Shown: positions 8,915-17,199 of the stretch, in pieces
Layout: the number at the start of each line of letters is the position of its first letter
Position numbering within the stretch: position 1 is the stretch's first letter
Origin: Mayfieldus sp038317345
GTDB lineage: Bacteria > Actinomycetota > Thermoleophilia > Solirubrobacterales > 70-9
Length of the DNA: 64,000 nucleotides
Assembly (NCBI GenBank): GCA_038317345.1
Contig: JBBQBH010000007.1
Location: forward strand, 1-64,000
Direction: 5' to 3'
Position numbers and translations under genes: made by a program
The notes under the pieces: model-generated
What the model was told of the DNA's origin: nothing
Database searches by the model: none
Seen by the model: the letters and a program-made list of their open reading frames with translations, nothing else

Positions 8915-9919
8915 TTGACGATGCTCCACTCCCTACACAAGTTCCGGATCGCGACCGTCGCGCTCGTGCTGGCTGCGACTGTCTGGCTTGCGGCCGATGT
9001 CGCCGAGAGCGAGGAGCCGGGACCGCCCACCGCCGCGGCGGCGAGGCAGACCCCGCTCCCGAAGGCGTCAGCCGTTCCAGGGTCCGGTCGCTCGCACGTG
9101 GCGGTGCTAGTGCTCGAGAACAAGGAGTACGGCCAGGTGATCGGAAACCCGGCTGCCCCGTACCTGAACTCTCTCGCGCGCCATTACGCGCTCGCCACCC
9201 GCTACTACGGGGTCACCCACCCGTCGCTGCCGAACTACCTGGCGCTGACCGCCGGCACGACTTTTGGCGTACACCACGACTGCACCAGCTGCAGCTTCGG
9301 TGGGCCGAACCTGATGACCCAGCTCAACTCGACAGGGTTCTCGTGGCGCAGTTACGTCGGCGGGGTTCCGAGCAGCTGCTACCTGGGCGCCAGGGCGAGC
9401 AGCTACGTCAAGGCGCTGAACCCGTTCGTGTACTTCAGATCGATAACCGGGAGCGCGTCGGGCTGCTCGAACATCGTTCCGCTTTCCAATCTCTCGTCTG
9501 ACCTTCAGGCGGGAAACCTCCCCGACTTCTCCTGGATCACCCCCGATCTCTGCCAGGACACCCACCACTGCAGCGTCAGCACGGGCGATCGCCTCCTCTC
9601 CCAGCTGGTGCCGCCGCTGGTTCAGGGATTGGGCCCGCACGGGGCGCTGTTCATCCTCTGGGACGAGGGAGCCACGAACCGCGGGCCCGGCGGAACTCGG
9701 AACGGCGGCGGCCATGTGCCGGCGATCGTCGTCGGGCCGGATGTGCGCCCGGGCACACGGATCAAGACCCCGATGAACCAATACACCACCCTGCGCGGGC
9801 TGGAGTCCGCGTTTGGCTTGCCTCCGCTCCGTCACGCGCGCTCCGTGCCTCCCGACCCGTTCGGGTCCGCCTTCACCGAGAATCTGCGGATCCGGCCCTC
9901 GGCGCCGCTTCCCGAGTAG
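8915..9919 (+). CDS. Secreted phosphoesterase (phospholipase C / acid phosphatase superfamily)
   Basis: The 334-residue product (TTG 8915, or ATG 8921) has an N-terminal hydrophobic segment (ATVALVLAATVWLAADV) and then a phosphoesterase domain of the PF04185 type. Family signs are VAVLVLENKEYGQVIG, the segment THPSLPNYLALTAGTTFG, which contains the usual metal/nucleophile region, and LFILWDEGATNRGPGG with the metal-binding Asp/Glu. A cysteine pair CTSC and further cysteines suggest disulphides outside the cell. It likely hydrolyses phosphate esters in the envelope or medium. It follows the YncE-like gene by 40 bases and probably shares its transcript. Confidence 0.82.
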   Translation: MTMLHSLHKFRIATVALVLAATVWLAADVAESEEPGPPTAAAARQTPLPKASAVPGSGRSHVAVLVLENKEYGQVIGNPAAPYLNSLARHYALATRYYGVTHPSLPNYLALTAGTTFGVHHDCTSCSFGGPNLMTQLNSTGFSWRSYVGGVPSSCYLGARASSYVKALNPFVYFRSITGSASGCSNIVPLSNLSSDLQAGNLPDFSWITPDLCQDTHHCSVSTGDRLLSQLVPPLVQGLGPHGALFILWDEGATNRGPGGTRNGGGHVPAIVVGPDVRPGTRIKTPMNQYTTLRGLESAFGLPPLRHARSVPPDPFGSAFTENLRIRPSAPLPE

Positions 9920-9933
9920 CTGCGGAGAAGGCG

Positions 9934-11472
9934 CTAGCTGCCGCCGACGCGAACGAGGCGATTGGCGCGCACGAGGTAGGCGCCGACGGAGTTGCTGCCG
10001 CTGTGCAGGGTGGAAGGAGGCACGATCGCGCCCCATCTGGTCCTGCCCTTGAAGCGGAAGGCGCGGCAGGTCGCGACGATCCGCCCGTTGACGCCGATCG
10101 CGACAACGCTTCCCGCCGCCCCGGCGCCGATCGTGCCGTTGACGAAGGCCGGTACCTTGCGGCCGCGGCCGAGGGACACGTGCCCGACGTCCAATCCGCT
10201 GTCGATGCTCGCGATCCTGGCCGACCCCGACGGCGCGCGCCTTCCGAGCAGGCTGGAGCGGGGCCCGAGCTGGAAGAGGCCGGTGTGCGCCCCCAGCTGC
10301 TTTGCCGCCGAGCGCAGCATCTGGCTGCGCTCGGCCAAAAAGGTCGAGAAGGGCGCGGAGACGGAGTTCTTGAACCCGTTCGACATCGTGATCGGGCCTT
10401 CGGGGCCGTCCTCGGAGATCGGCGCACCCTGCGCCTTGTAGGTGAGCTCGATGCCCAGCACCTGCGCGGTCGTCGGCACGATGTCGATCGAGTGGGAATG
10501 GATGTCGGAGACAGCGCCCTTGGTCTGCCCTGGGTACTTGATGAATAGCGGTGGGTTGGCGATGCCGCCGAAGTTGCCCGGCAAGGCGATCCGACGGTAG
10601 GTCTTGGGGTCGAAGCTGATGCCGTGGTCGGCGGTGACGATGACAAGAGCCCTCTTCCAGATGCCGACCTTCTTCAGGCGCTTGATCGTCAGCTTCGTGA
10701 GCGTGTCGGCGTAGGCGGTCTGGATATAATGGCGTTGCCAGGTGGTCGCTGTGCCGCCGATGCCGCCGGCCCACTTCTGCGCGTTGGAGCTGGCCACGTC
10801 GGAGATCGGCGTGAAGTTGTAGGAGCGGCCGTCCGGGAGGAAGTGGAAAGGCTCGTGCGGAACCTCCATGTGGATGAAGTTGAAGCTGCGCCCGCCGCGC
10901 GGGACCTTGGCGAGCCAGCGTTGGAACTCACCCGGCTTCGGCGGCACGAACAGGTCCTGGGCGAAGGCGCCGGCTGTCAAGCCGCTGCTGCCAGCTTGGC
11001 CGCGGTCAACCTGGCTCTTCGGCCCGCCGTTCCGCCGTTTCTTGGTGCCGGCGTGGTTGCACAGAGACGGCGGGCAGACGTGGGTGACCGGCTCGCTGAC
11101 GTTGAACTTGTACTGGCCCCCCAGCAGGGTGAAGATGCTGTGTGGTTGCTGGGAGGAGATCGGCAGGGTGGTGTAGTCGGGATCGATCCCGGTCTCGATC
11201 GCCGGCACTGCACGGCCGGTGAAATCGGCGACCGTGGTGTTATCGCGATACCAGGTCGAGTGGGCCGCAAGGTTGGCGAAGCCGGGAAAGCGCTTCGCAT
11301 CGATGCGTGTCCCGGAGGGGTCCATCAGGGTGGCGGTCGGCAGCTCGTCGAAGACCACCTCGACCACGGGTGCGTCGACCGATACCTGGCCCCCCACGGC
11401 GCGGGCATCCCTGTCGGGGAGGAGCAGCTTGTAGGCGAACAGGGCACCAACCGCGAGTGCGGCCACGAGCAT
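9934..11472 (-). CDS. Membrane-anchored sulfatase/alkaline-phosphatase-superfamily protein
   Basis: The protein (512 residues from ATG 11472) has an N-terminal membrane segment and an extracytoplasmic domain of the sulfatase/LTA-synthase-like superfamily. The metal site starts with VVEVVFDELPTATLMD; a threonine-rich stretch WYRDNTTVADFTGRAVP supplies the likely nucleophile Thr; VIVTADHGISFDP is the second metal motif. The frame stays open upstream of 11472 to a TAG at 11572-11574, with a basic stretch (RIEKRIHSRLAG) that would make a better membrane-anchor N-terminus. The true start may therefore be a rare codon some 30-90 bases upstream. It converges on the phosphoesterase gene, 14 bases apart. 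Substrate unknown; envelope phospho- or sulfo-groups are plausible. Confidence 0.8.
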   Translation of the reverse strand: MLVAALAVGALFAYKLLLPDRDARAVGGQVSVDAPVVEVVFDELPTATLMDPSGTRIDAKRFPGFANLAAHSTWYRDNTTVADFTGRAVPAIETGIDPDYTTLPISSQQPHSIFTLLGGQYKFNVSEPVTHVCPPSLCNHAGTKKRRNGGPKSQVDRGQAGSSGLTAGAFAQDLFVPPKPGEFQRWLAKVPRGGRSFNFIHMEVPHEPFHFLPDGRSYNFTPISDVASSNAQKWAGGIGGTATTWQRHYIQTAYADTLTKLTIKRLKKVGIWKRALVIVTADHGISFDPKTYRRIALPGNFGGIANPPLFIKYPGQTKGAVSDIHSHSIDIVPTTAQVLGIELTYKAQGAPISEDGPEGPITMSNGFKNSVSAPFSTFLAERSQMLRSAAKQLGAHTGLFQLGPRSSLLGRRAPSGSARIASIDSGLDVGHVSLGRGRKVPAFVNGTIGAGAAGSVVAIGVNGRIVATCRAFRFKGRTRWGAIVPPSTLHSGSNSVGAYLVRANRLVRVGGS

Positions 11473-11571
11473 CAGGCCCGCCAGTCTGGAGTGGATGCGC
11501 TTTTCGATTCGGACGAAGATACAGCGGCGGGCGAGCGGAAAGTGAATCCTCCGATAAACGCCCGAGGACCG

Positions 11572-11739
11572 CTAGGCGGCCGCGAATCGCTGCGCCGCCC
11601 GGGCGCGAGCCTTGGCCGCCTCGACCTCGCGGTCCTTTGGCGGCGCTGAAGTCACGAGCGCGTCGAGCAGCAGCGCTGAGGTCTCGGAGACCACGTCGAC
11701 TGCCTGCTCTGTGGAATCACGGCTGGATTCAATCGACAA
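11572..11739 (-). pseudogene. 3' fragment of a DUF2277-family gene
   Basis: Reading leftward from a TTG at 11739 to TAG 11572, the frame encodes about 55 residues. The final 34 (LLLDALVTSAPPKDREVEAA then KARARAAQRFAAA) match what I remember as the conserved C-terminus of DUF2277 proteins (normally about 90 residues, starting MCRNI). The expected N-terminal half (a phenylalanine-rich FEPPAT region) is absent; the upstream reading stops at 11791. Codon third positions are GC-rich as in real genes. I read it as a truncated remnant, not an expressed short protein. Confidence 0.5.
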
Positions 11740-12050
11740 CGGCTTTGCAATAACGAGCCTCGATGACCTAGATAGCCGAGTATCCGCTATTCAATCCTCA
11801 TTGGACTCGGTGTGCATCGAGACCGGCGCTATTTGCTAGCGCAGAGCTCTTCAGCGACACCGGCGCTGCGAAGGGACCCCGGAGAGGAAATCGGGGTTTT
11901 CCATGAGTACATCTCTTGCGCCAGTGATGCGCCAGCTTGTGTCTGCTTCCAGCGGCTCCCAGCGATCCCAAGCGGATTTGGAAGATGCGATCGGCGAATG
12001 GCCTTAGCGGTGCCTATCGAAGCCTGGAAGCCAGATTCGGCTCTGTGAAG
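11740..12050. other. Gene-free stretch left of the tRNA-Ser pair
   Basis: About 310 bases without a convincing gene. The base composition is less GC-rich than the neighbours, stop codons occur in all frames, and no hairpin with a T tract is visible. It lies downstream of two tRNA genes transcribed leftward and upstream of the DUF2277 remnant, so it looks like decayed DNA. Confidence 0.5.
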
Positions 12051-12139
12051 CGGAGGGGGTGGGATTCGAACCCACGAAGGACCCGAAGGCCCTTAACGGT
12101 TTTCGAGACCGCCCCGTTCAACCGCTCCGGCACCCCTCC
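12051..12139 (-). tRNA. tRNA-Ser (anticodon CGA)
   Basis: Read on the minus strand, an 89-base class II tRNA folds with acceptor GGAGGGG / CCCCTCC, anticodon loop CTCGAAA (anticodon CGA, decoding UCG), a long variable arm (around GGGCCTTCGGGTCC) and the T arm GTGGGTTCGAATCCCAC. The discriminator base is G, as is usual for serine tRNAs. CCA is not encoded. A second serine tRNA lies 49 bases upstream in the same orientation. Confidence 0.96.
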
Positions 12140-12188
12140 GGGGAAGTCGGCTAGAGGCTAGCGACCGCGTCGCGCAGCCGGTGGGAAG

Positions 12189-12277
12189 CGGAGAGGGTGG
12201 GATTCGAACCCACGAGGCAGGGTAACCCGCCCACGCGGTTTCCAGCCGCGCTCCTTAAGCCACTCGGACACCTCTCC
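12189..12277 (-). tRNA. tRNA-Ser (anticodon GGA)
   Basis: An 89-base class II tRNA on the minus strand with acceptor GGAGAGG / CCTCTCC, anticodon loop CTGGAAA (anticodon GGA, decoding UCC/UCU), a long variable arm, T arm GTGGGTTCGAATCCCAC and discriminator G; CCA is not encoded. It shares its T arm with the neighbouring tRNA-Ser(CGA), and the two are probably cotranscribed. Confidence 0.96.
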
Positions 12278-12324
12278 AGGCTTGCGCAAAGGGTATCCAG
12301 CCAAGTCGAAGAGAATGGGCGACA

Positions 12325-13689
12325 GTGAGCCACCCGGACGCCAACGATCCAGGCTTGCTCGACGCCGCCGAGGTGTCGCTGCTCTGCGACCTCTACGAGC
12401 TGACGATGGCGGCCAGCTACTACCGCGAGGGGCTCGATCGTCCGGCGGTCTTCGAGCTGTTCGCACGCCACCTCCCTCCCCACCGCAGCTGGCTGCTCAG
12501 CGCCGGGATCGGCCCGACGCTGAGGTTGGTCACCGAGATGCGCTTCGCCGACCCGGAGCTCGAATATCTGCGCGAGCTCGGCTTCGCCGAGGACTTCCTC
12601 GAGCACCTCGCCGACTTCCGCTTCAGCGGCGACGTCGCGGCGATTCCCGAGGGGTCCCTGTGCTTTGCCGATGAGCCGTTGGTGCGGGTCACCGGCCCGC
12701 GGATCGAGGCGCAACTGCTGGAGACCCTGCTTCTCAACCAGATCAACTTCCAGACCATGGTCGCCACCAAGGCTGCGCGGGTCGTCCTGGCGGCCGGTGG
12801 TGGCGAGCCCGGGCAGGGCGAGCGGGTGATCGACTTCTCACCCCGCCGCGACCACGGAATCGACGCGGCGATGAAGGTCGCCCGCAGCGCGGCGATCGCC
12901 GGTTGCGCCGGCACCTCCAACGTCGCCGCCGCGCAGCGCTACGGCCTCACCCCGATGGGGACGATGGCGCATTCCTACGTGCTCTCGTTCCCCGCCGAGC
13001 TGGAGGCGTTCCGCGCCTTCCTCCGCGCCTTCCCCGAGCGGGGGATCCTGCTGGTGGACACGTACGAGATCGAAGGGGGGGTGCGCAACGCGATCGAGGC
13101 GGCACGCGAGACCGAGACCGTGCTGGGCGGCGTGCGGATCGACTCCGGCAACCTGGAGGCCTGCGCGCGCCGCGCTCGCGAGCTGCTCGACGAGGCGGAG
13201 ATGCCCGCGAGCGAGATCATCGTCAGCGGCGACCTGGAAGAGGAGCGGATCGCCGAGCTGGTCGCCTCGGGGGCGCCGATCGACCGCTTCGGGGTCGGCA
13301 CGGACCTGGGAACCAGCCGCGACTCCCCGGTCGTAAACGGCGTCTACAAGCTGGTCGCCGACGCCAACCCCAGCGGAGGCTGGCACGGGGTGCGAAAGCT
13401 GTCGGCCAACAAGCAGACGCTGCCCGGACCGAAGCAGGTCTTCCGCCGCTTCGAGAACGGCAAGCTGGCCGGCGACATAGTCGCCGCCGAGGACGAGGCG
13501 GTCGAGGGCGAGCCGCTGCTGGTCCCGTTCATGGAGGGAGGCGAGATCGTGCGCGCCGAGACGATGGAGCAGATGCGCGGCCGGACCGACGCCAGCCTGC
13601 GGTCGCTGCCCGAGCATCTTCGTCCTCTCGAGCCGGCGGACAGCGAGTACTCGGTCGAGATCTCCGCCCGGCTGCGGCCGGTCGAATAG
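12325..13689 (+). CDS. pncB: Nicotinate phosphoribosyltransferase
   Basis: This 454-residue enzyme converts nicotinate and PRPP to nicotinate mononucleotide in NAD salvage. The N-terminal LLCDLYELTMAASYYREG is characteristic, with the catalytic region following: FSPRRDHGIDAAMKVARSA, GTSNVAAAQRYGLTPMGTMA (the PRPP-binding/catalytic His side) and the barrel segment VRIDSGNLEACARRARELLD. Near the C-terminus FGVGTDLGTSRDSPVVNGVYKLV is another family block. The start is GTG 12325; length is typical. It diverges from the tRNA-Ser pair and converges with tadA, 12 bases away. Confidence 0.94.
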   Translation: MSHPDANDPGLLDAAEVSLLCDLYELTMAASYYREGLDRPAVFELFARHLPPHRSWLLSAGIGPTLRLVTEMRFADPELEYLRELGFAEDFLEHLADFRFSGDVAAIPEGSLCFADEPLVRVTGPRIEAQLLETLLLNQINFQTMVATKAARVVLAAGGGEPGQGERVIDFSPRRDHGIDAAMKVARSAAIAGCAGTSNVAAAQRYGLTPMGTMAHSYVLSFPAELEAFRAFLRAFPERGILLVDTYEIEGGVRNAIEAARETETVLGGVRIDSGNLEACARRARELLDEAEMPASEIIVSGDLEEERIAELVASGAPIDRFGVGTDLGTSRDSPVVNGVYKLVADANPSGGWHGVRKLSANKQTLPGPKQVFRRFENGKLAGDIVAAEDEAVEGEPLLVPFMEGGEIVRAETMEQMRGRTDASLRSLPEHLRPLEPADSEYSVEISARLRPVE

Positions 13690-13701
13690 GTCGCCGCGGG
13701 T

Positions 13702-14154
13702 CTAGCGGCGAGCCCCGAAGAACTCCGAGAGAAGCGCCGCGCACTCCTGCGCGAGGACGCCGCCGCTGACCGTGGGGGTGTGGTTGAGCGCCGGCTCGCC
13801 GAGCACGTCGAGCACGCTTCCCGCCGCTCCCGCCTTCGGGTCGCGCGCCCCGTAGACGACGCGCGCGATCCGCGCCAGCACGATTGCCCCGGCGCACATC
13901 GAGCAGGGCTCCAGCGTCACGTAGATCGAGGCGTCCTCGATCCGCCAGCCACCGAGCCGCTCCGCCGCCTCGCGGAGGGCGAGCAGCTCGGCGTGGGCGG
14001 TCGGATCGCCGCGCAGCTCGCGCTCGTTGCCCGCTGCGCCGATCACCTCATCGCCGCGAACCACGACCGCCCCGATCGGCACGTCACCGTGCTCGGCGGC
14101 GCGCTCGGCGAGCCCGATCGCCTTGCTCATATGGGACTCGTCGGAGCTGGGCAT
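13702..14154 (-). CDS. tadA: tRNA-specific adenosine deaminase
   Basis: A 150-residue deaminase that converts A34 to inosine in the anticodon of tRNA-Arg(ACG), needed to read CGU, CGC and CGA. The zinc/catalytic motifs are HAELLALREA (His and catalytic Glu) and PCSMCAGAI (two Cys ligands). I took ATG 14154 (MPSSDESHMSK); GTG 14166 and ATG 14130 are alternatives, and none has a strong Shine-Dalgarno. It is relevant that a tRNA-Arg(ACG) 3' half forms the attachment repeats of the element at 52049-62870. The gene diverges from the subtilase gene. Confidence 0.93.
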   Translation of the reverse strand: MPSSDESHMSKAIGLAERAAEHGDVPIGAVVVRGDEVIGAAGNERELRGDPTAHAELLALREAAERLGGWRIEDASIYVTLEPCSMCAGAIVLARIARVVYGARDPKAGAAGSVLDVLGEPALNHTPTVSGGVLAQECAALLSEFFGARR

Positions 14155-14266
14155 TTGGCCGTTCACCGCCAGCCAAGATAGTGATGGCAACTTCAACACC
14201 CGGCCCGTGTTTGCAATCGTGCCGGGGCACTCGATCCGGCGACCTCGCAGGATCCTCCGTACGGCA

Positions 14267-15652
14267 ATGAACAGACGAGCCCGCAGACTCGCCCAGCTAG
14301 CCATGCTCGCCGTCGCGGCAGTGCCCGCGACGCTCGCCGCTGTGCCTTCTGCGACCGCCGGTCCGCCGGCCGCCGCTCCTCTCGCGCCGCCGCCCACTTC
14401 CCCCACGTCCCCGACATCCGCGGCGCCCGACTTCGCGCCCGGCGAGCTGGTCGTGCGACTCGACGACCAGCGCATCGGGCGCACCCTGGACCTTCCGTCG
14501 GGAATTGGCGTTCACGAGGCTGTTGCGGCCCTGAGGTCGAACCCGCACGTCGCCTACGCAGTGCCGAACTACATCGCGACGGCATCGGGGGTCCCCAACG
14601 ACCCGGGGACCGTGCCGCCCGCTACCGGACCGCGCTCGGGCTGGACCGCGCTACAGTGGAATTTCCTGCCCTGCGGCAGCTTCTGCGCCCCGGGCACGCA
14701 GCCGCTTCCGCTGCAGTCCGCGGGGGGAATCGACGCGCTGGGTGCCTGGAAGAACCTCCGCAAGGACGGCCGGCCCGGCGCAAAAGGTGTCATCGTCGCC
14801 GTCCTCGACACCGGTATTGCCTACCGGGACGAGGGCACACGATTCCATCGCAGCCCCGACTTCGGCGCCGGCGAATTCGTGCCGGGCTATGACTTCGTCG
14901 GAAAGGACGCGCTGCCACTCGACGTCAACGGTCACGGCACCCACGTGGCGGGGACGATCGCCGAGAAGACCAACAACCACATAGGCCTGACCGGGCTCGC
15001 CTACGAGGCGAAGTTGATGCCGGTGCGGGTGCTGAACGGGCTTGGCAACGGCAAGTCGGACAGGATCGCCAAGGGAATCCGCTTCGCCGCCAAACATGGG
15101 GCGCAGGTGATCAACATGAGCTTCAACTTCGGTTGCGGCAACCCGGTGCCGCCGGTCGCCCAGGCAATGCGTTTCGCGAGCAGCAGGGGGGTTGTGCTGG
15201 TCGTCTCGGTGGGCAACGGCGAGCCGCGCAGCTGCGTCACGATGCCGGCCAGCGACCCGCACGCGATCGCGGTCGGCGGCACCACCGAGGACGGTTGCCT
15301 GGGCTCCTACTCGAAGATCAGCCCGCGCGTCGACCTGGTCGCGCCGGGTGGCGGATTGCCGGCTGCCGGGTGCCCCTCCGCCGGCAGCCGCCCGATCTAT
15401 CAGCTCACTTTCCGCACCGGGTCCCCGAAGCACTTCGAGATCCCCGGCTTCTACGAGGGCACATCGATGTCCGCGTCGCACGTCTCCGGGGTGGCGGCGA
15501 TGGTGATCGCCTCGGGCGTTTTGGGCTCCGCCCCCACTCCGGCGCAGGTTCTGGCGCGCCTCCAGGCGACCGCGCGTGACCTCGGCCTGCCCGGCAAGGA
15601 CAACGAGTTCGGCGCCGGCTTGATCGACGCCGCCGCGGCGACCGCGCCCTAG
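14267..15652 (+). CDS. Secreted subtilisin-like serine protease (S8)
   Basis: This 461-residue preproenzyme has a signal peptide (MNRRARRLAQLAMLAVAAVPATL), a Pro/Ala/Thr-rich linker, and a short inhibitor-like propeptide (residues 55-105, ending HVAYAVPNYIA). The S8 catalytic domain follows, with Asp181 in AVLDTGIAYRD, His223 in NGHGTHVAGT and Ser400 in EGTSMSASHVSGVAA; the oxyanion region is VVSVGNGEP. All three catalytic residues are present, so the enzyme should be active. Cysteines in PCGSFCAPG, FGCGNP, SCVTM and GCLGS suggest disulphides. The start ATG 14267 lies 112 bases from the divergent tadA start. It converges on the usp gene, separated by two hairpins. Confidence 0.92.
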   Translation: MNRRARRLAQLAMLAVAAVPATLAAVPSATAGPPAAAPLAPPPTSPTSPTSAAPDFAPGELVVRLDDQRIGRTLDLPSGIGVHEAVAALRSNPHVAYAVPNYIATASGVPNDPGTVPPATGPRSGWTALQWNFLPCGSFCAPGTQPLPLQSAGGIDALGAWKNLRKDGRPGAKGVIVAVLDTGIAYRDEGTRFHRSPDFGAGEFVPGYDFVGKDALPLDVNGHGTHVAGTIAEKTNNHIGLTGLAYEAKLMPVRVLNGLGNGKSDRIAKGIRFAAKHGAQVINMSFNFGCGNPVPPVAQAMRFASSRGVVLVVSVGNGEPRSCVTMPASDPHAIAVGGTTEDGCLGSYSKISPRVDLVAPGGGLPAAGCPSAGSRPIYQLTFRTGSPKHFEIPGFYEGTSMSASHVSGVAAMVIASGVLGSAPTPAQVLARLQATARDLGLPGKDNEFGAGLIDAAAATAP

Positions 15653-15660
15653 TCGTTTGG

Positions 15661-15708
15661 GCCGCGGCATTGCGCCGCGGCACTGGCGTGTCAGGCGGCG
15701 AAGCCGCC
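15661..15708. terminator. Two hairpins between convergent genes
   Basis: The first hairpin has perfect 8-base arms GCCGCGGC at 15661-15668 and 15674-15681 with a five-base loop. The second has 6-base arms GGCGGC / GCCGCC at 15694-15699 and 15703-15708 with loop GAA. There is no T tract on either side. Placement between the stops of the subtilase and usp genes suggests bidirectional termination or transcript-end protection. Confidence 0.5.
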
Positions 15709-15720
15709 GCAATTGATTCG

Positions 15721-16167
15721 CTAGGTCGTGCGAACGATGATCACGCTGCTGGGAGCGTGATGGGAGACCTTGTTAGGGACGCTGCCGAGCAGGAAGCGGC
15801 GTGCCCCGGTCATCCCCTTGTTCCCGACCACGATCAGGTCCGCATTGATCTCCTCGGCAACGTCGAGGATGGCGTCGGCCGGTTCGCCTTCTCGCGCGTG
15901 CGCCTGCACTTCCTCGATCCCAGCCTTTTTCGCCTCGCCAGTCGCTGCGTCGAGGATCAGGTTGACGTCCTCGCGCGGGCTGATCTCATACTGGACGTCG
16001 CCGGGCGCTTCGCGAGCCTCGGCCTTGACCCGCTGCTGTGGAACCGGCTCGAAGGCACTCACAATGTCCAGCCGCGCACCGCTCAACTTCGCCAGCTCGG
16101 TTGCCTGGCGGACCGCCTCAGCTGCGGTTTCGGAGCCGTCGGTGCCAACCACGATGCGACTGAACAT
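15721..16167 (-). CDS. Universal stress protein (UspA family)
   Basis: The 148-residue protein is a single UspA domain with an ATP-binding signature: MFSRIVVGTDGSETAAEAV at the N-terminus (Asp contacting nucleotide) and the glycine-rich loop VVGNKGMTGARRFLLGSVPNKVSHHAPSSVIIV, which is the G-x2-G-x9-G(S/T) motif of the ATP-binding subclass. It is cytoplasmic and expected to act in stress or dormancy responses. It is a stand-alone gene, convergent with the subtilase and followed upstream by a tiny membrane ORF on the same strand. Confidence 0.92.
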   Translation of the reverse strand: MFSRIVVGTDGSETAAEAVRQATELAKLSGARLDIVSAFEPVPQQRVKAEAREAPGDVQYEISPREDVNLILDAATGEAKKAGIEEVQAHAREGEPADAILDVAEEINADLIVVGNKGMTGARRFLLGSVPNKVSHHAPSSVIIVRTT

Positions 16168-16238
16168 CTAGCTCACCTCTCCCTCTTATCCTCTGCGCTC
16201 GGGCGGGGGCATACTAACCCGGCTGCCTGTCTGAGCGC

Positions 16239-16331
16239 TCACATTGAAATCAGCTTCACCACGCCGATCACCATCGAGGCGATCAGGCAGACGACCAGGA
16301 CGGCCATCGCCACCTTCCACACGGTCGGCAT
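16239..16331 (-). CDS. Tiny single-pass membrane protein, 30 residues
   Basis: ATG 16331 to TGA 16239 encodes 30 residues: MPTVWKVAMAVLVVCLIASM followed by VIGVVKLISM. This is one hydrophobic helix with lysine at residue 6 and lysine near the C-terminus. An in-frame stop just upstream (16335-16337) forces this start. No clear Shine-Dalgarno is visible. Similar tiny hydrophobic ORFs are common in actinobacteria, which is why I list it. It sits 72 bases upstream of usp on the same strand. No function can be assigned. Confidence 0.45.
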   Translation of the reverse strand: MPTVWKVAMAVLVVCLIASMVIGVVKLISM

Positions 16332-16414
16332 CGGTCAGCGGCGATGCGCCAGCCGCGTGATCCAGGCTGTATCTGGTCGCGGTGTCACGCCGCTAAGCCT
16401 AGACTTGCGCCAGC

Positions 16415-17167
16415 ATGGCGGAGGAGAAGCTGTTCCCGGGTCGTCCTTGGAGCCCGTCGCTGGGGAAGGTCGCCGACGGGGTCTGGCTGTTGCGCGGTGA
16501 CATCCGCGGGGGGATGAACATCTACTTCATCGAGGACGAAGGCGGGCTTATCCAGTTCGACGCCGGCACCAAGCCGATGGTGAAGGCAGTGCGGGCCGTG
16601 GAGGAGAAGCTTGGGCCGGTCAAGCGCGTCGTCCTCGGTCACAGCCACACCGACCACCGCGGCACGGCGCCGTCGATCGATGCCCCGGTGTTCTGCCATC
16701 CAGACGAGGTGACCTACGCCGAGCGCGACGAGTGGCCCGACTACTGGCACATGGAGAAGCTGCCGGTCGCCTGGGTGCGCCTCATCTACCCGACCCTTCA
16801 TCGACGCTGGGACGCGGGCGGCGTGAAGATCGCCGGCACGGTCGAGGAGGGAGACGAGGTCGCGGGATTCCGCGTCCATCACTTCCCCGGTCACGCCCCC
16901 GGCCTGATCGGCCTCTTTCGCGAGTCCGACCGGCTCGCGCTTTGTACCGACACCGTCTACTTCATCGACTCCACGCGCCTCAAACCGCTCCCCGAGGGCG
17001 AGGCCAGCGTCCCCCACCCGGTCTTCAACTGGGACCACGCGGCGGCAAAGGAGTCGGTGCGCAAGCTGGCCGCGCTCGAGCCGGCAAAGGTCTGCGCCGG
17101 GCACGCGATGCCGCTCGAGGGGCCGGGGGTCGGCGAGGCGCTGGCGAAGGCGGCCGAGAAGTACTAG
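16415..17167 (+). CDS. Metallo-beta-lactamase-fold hydrolase
   Basis: A 250-residue MBL-fold enzyme with an intact dinuclear metal site: HSHTDHRG (H76, H78, D80, H81), GHAPG (third-motif His), a metal-bridging Asp in LCTDTVYFID and a C-terminal His in CAGHAMPLEGPG. This pattern is typical of glyoxalase II-like and related hydrolases, but the substrate cannot be named. Unlike many family members it has an unusually long loop rich in Trp and Tyr (ERDEWPDYWHMEKLPVAWVR) that could shape the active-site entrance. ATG 16415; stand-alone, convergent with the large regulator gene. Confidence 0.88.
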   Translation: MAEEKLFPGRPWSPSLGKVADGVWLLRGDIRGGMNIYFIEDEGGLIQFDAGTKPMVKAVRAVEEKLGPVKRVVLGHSHTDHRGTAPSIDAPVFCHPDEVTYAERDEWPDYWHMEKLPVAWVRLIYPTLHRRWDAGGVKIAGTVEEGDEVAGFRVHHFPGHAPGLIGLFRESDRLALCTDTVYFIDSTRLKPLPEGEASVPHPVFNWDHAAAKESVRKLAALEPAKVCAGHAMPLEGPGVGEALAKAAEKY

Positions 17168-17173
17168 TCGCTA

Positions 17174-17186
17174 GCGCCGCCGGCGC
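17174..17186. terminator. Short GC hairpin between convergent genes
   Basis: Arms GCGCC and GGCGC with a three-base loop GCC lie between the MBL hydrolase stop and the stop of the regulator gene at 17200. There is no T run, so function as a terminator is only suggested by position. Confidence 0.3.
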
Positions 17187-17199
17187 AGCCGACTTAAGG

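Noticed and set aside
11937..12161. Plus-strand frame with WDSNPRRTRRP
   Set aside because: Antisense of the tRNA-Ser gene; not coding.
12282..12674. Plus-strand frame overlapping pncB start
   Set aside because: Arg/Ala-rich shadow frame; pncB in another frame has all family motifs.
15661..15708. Riboswitch
   Set aside because: The hairpins lie between convergent stops, not in a 5' leader.
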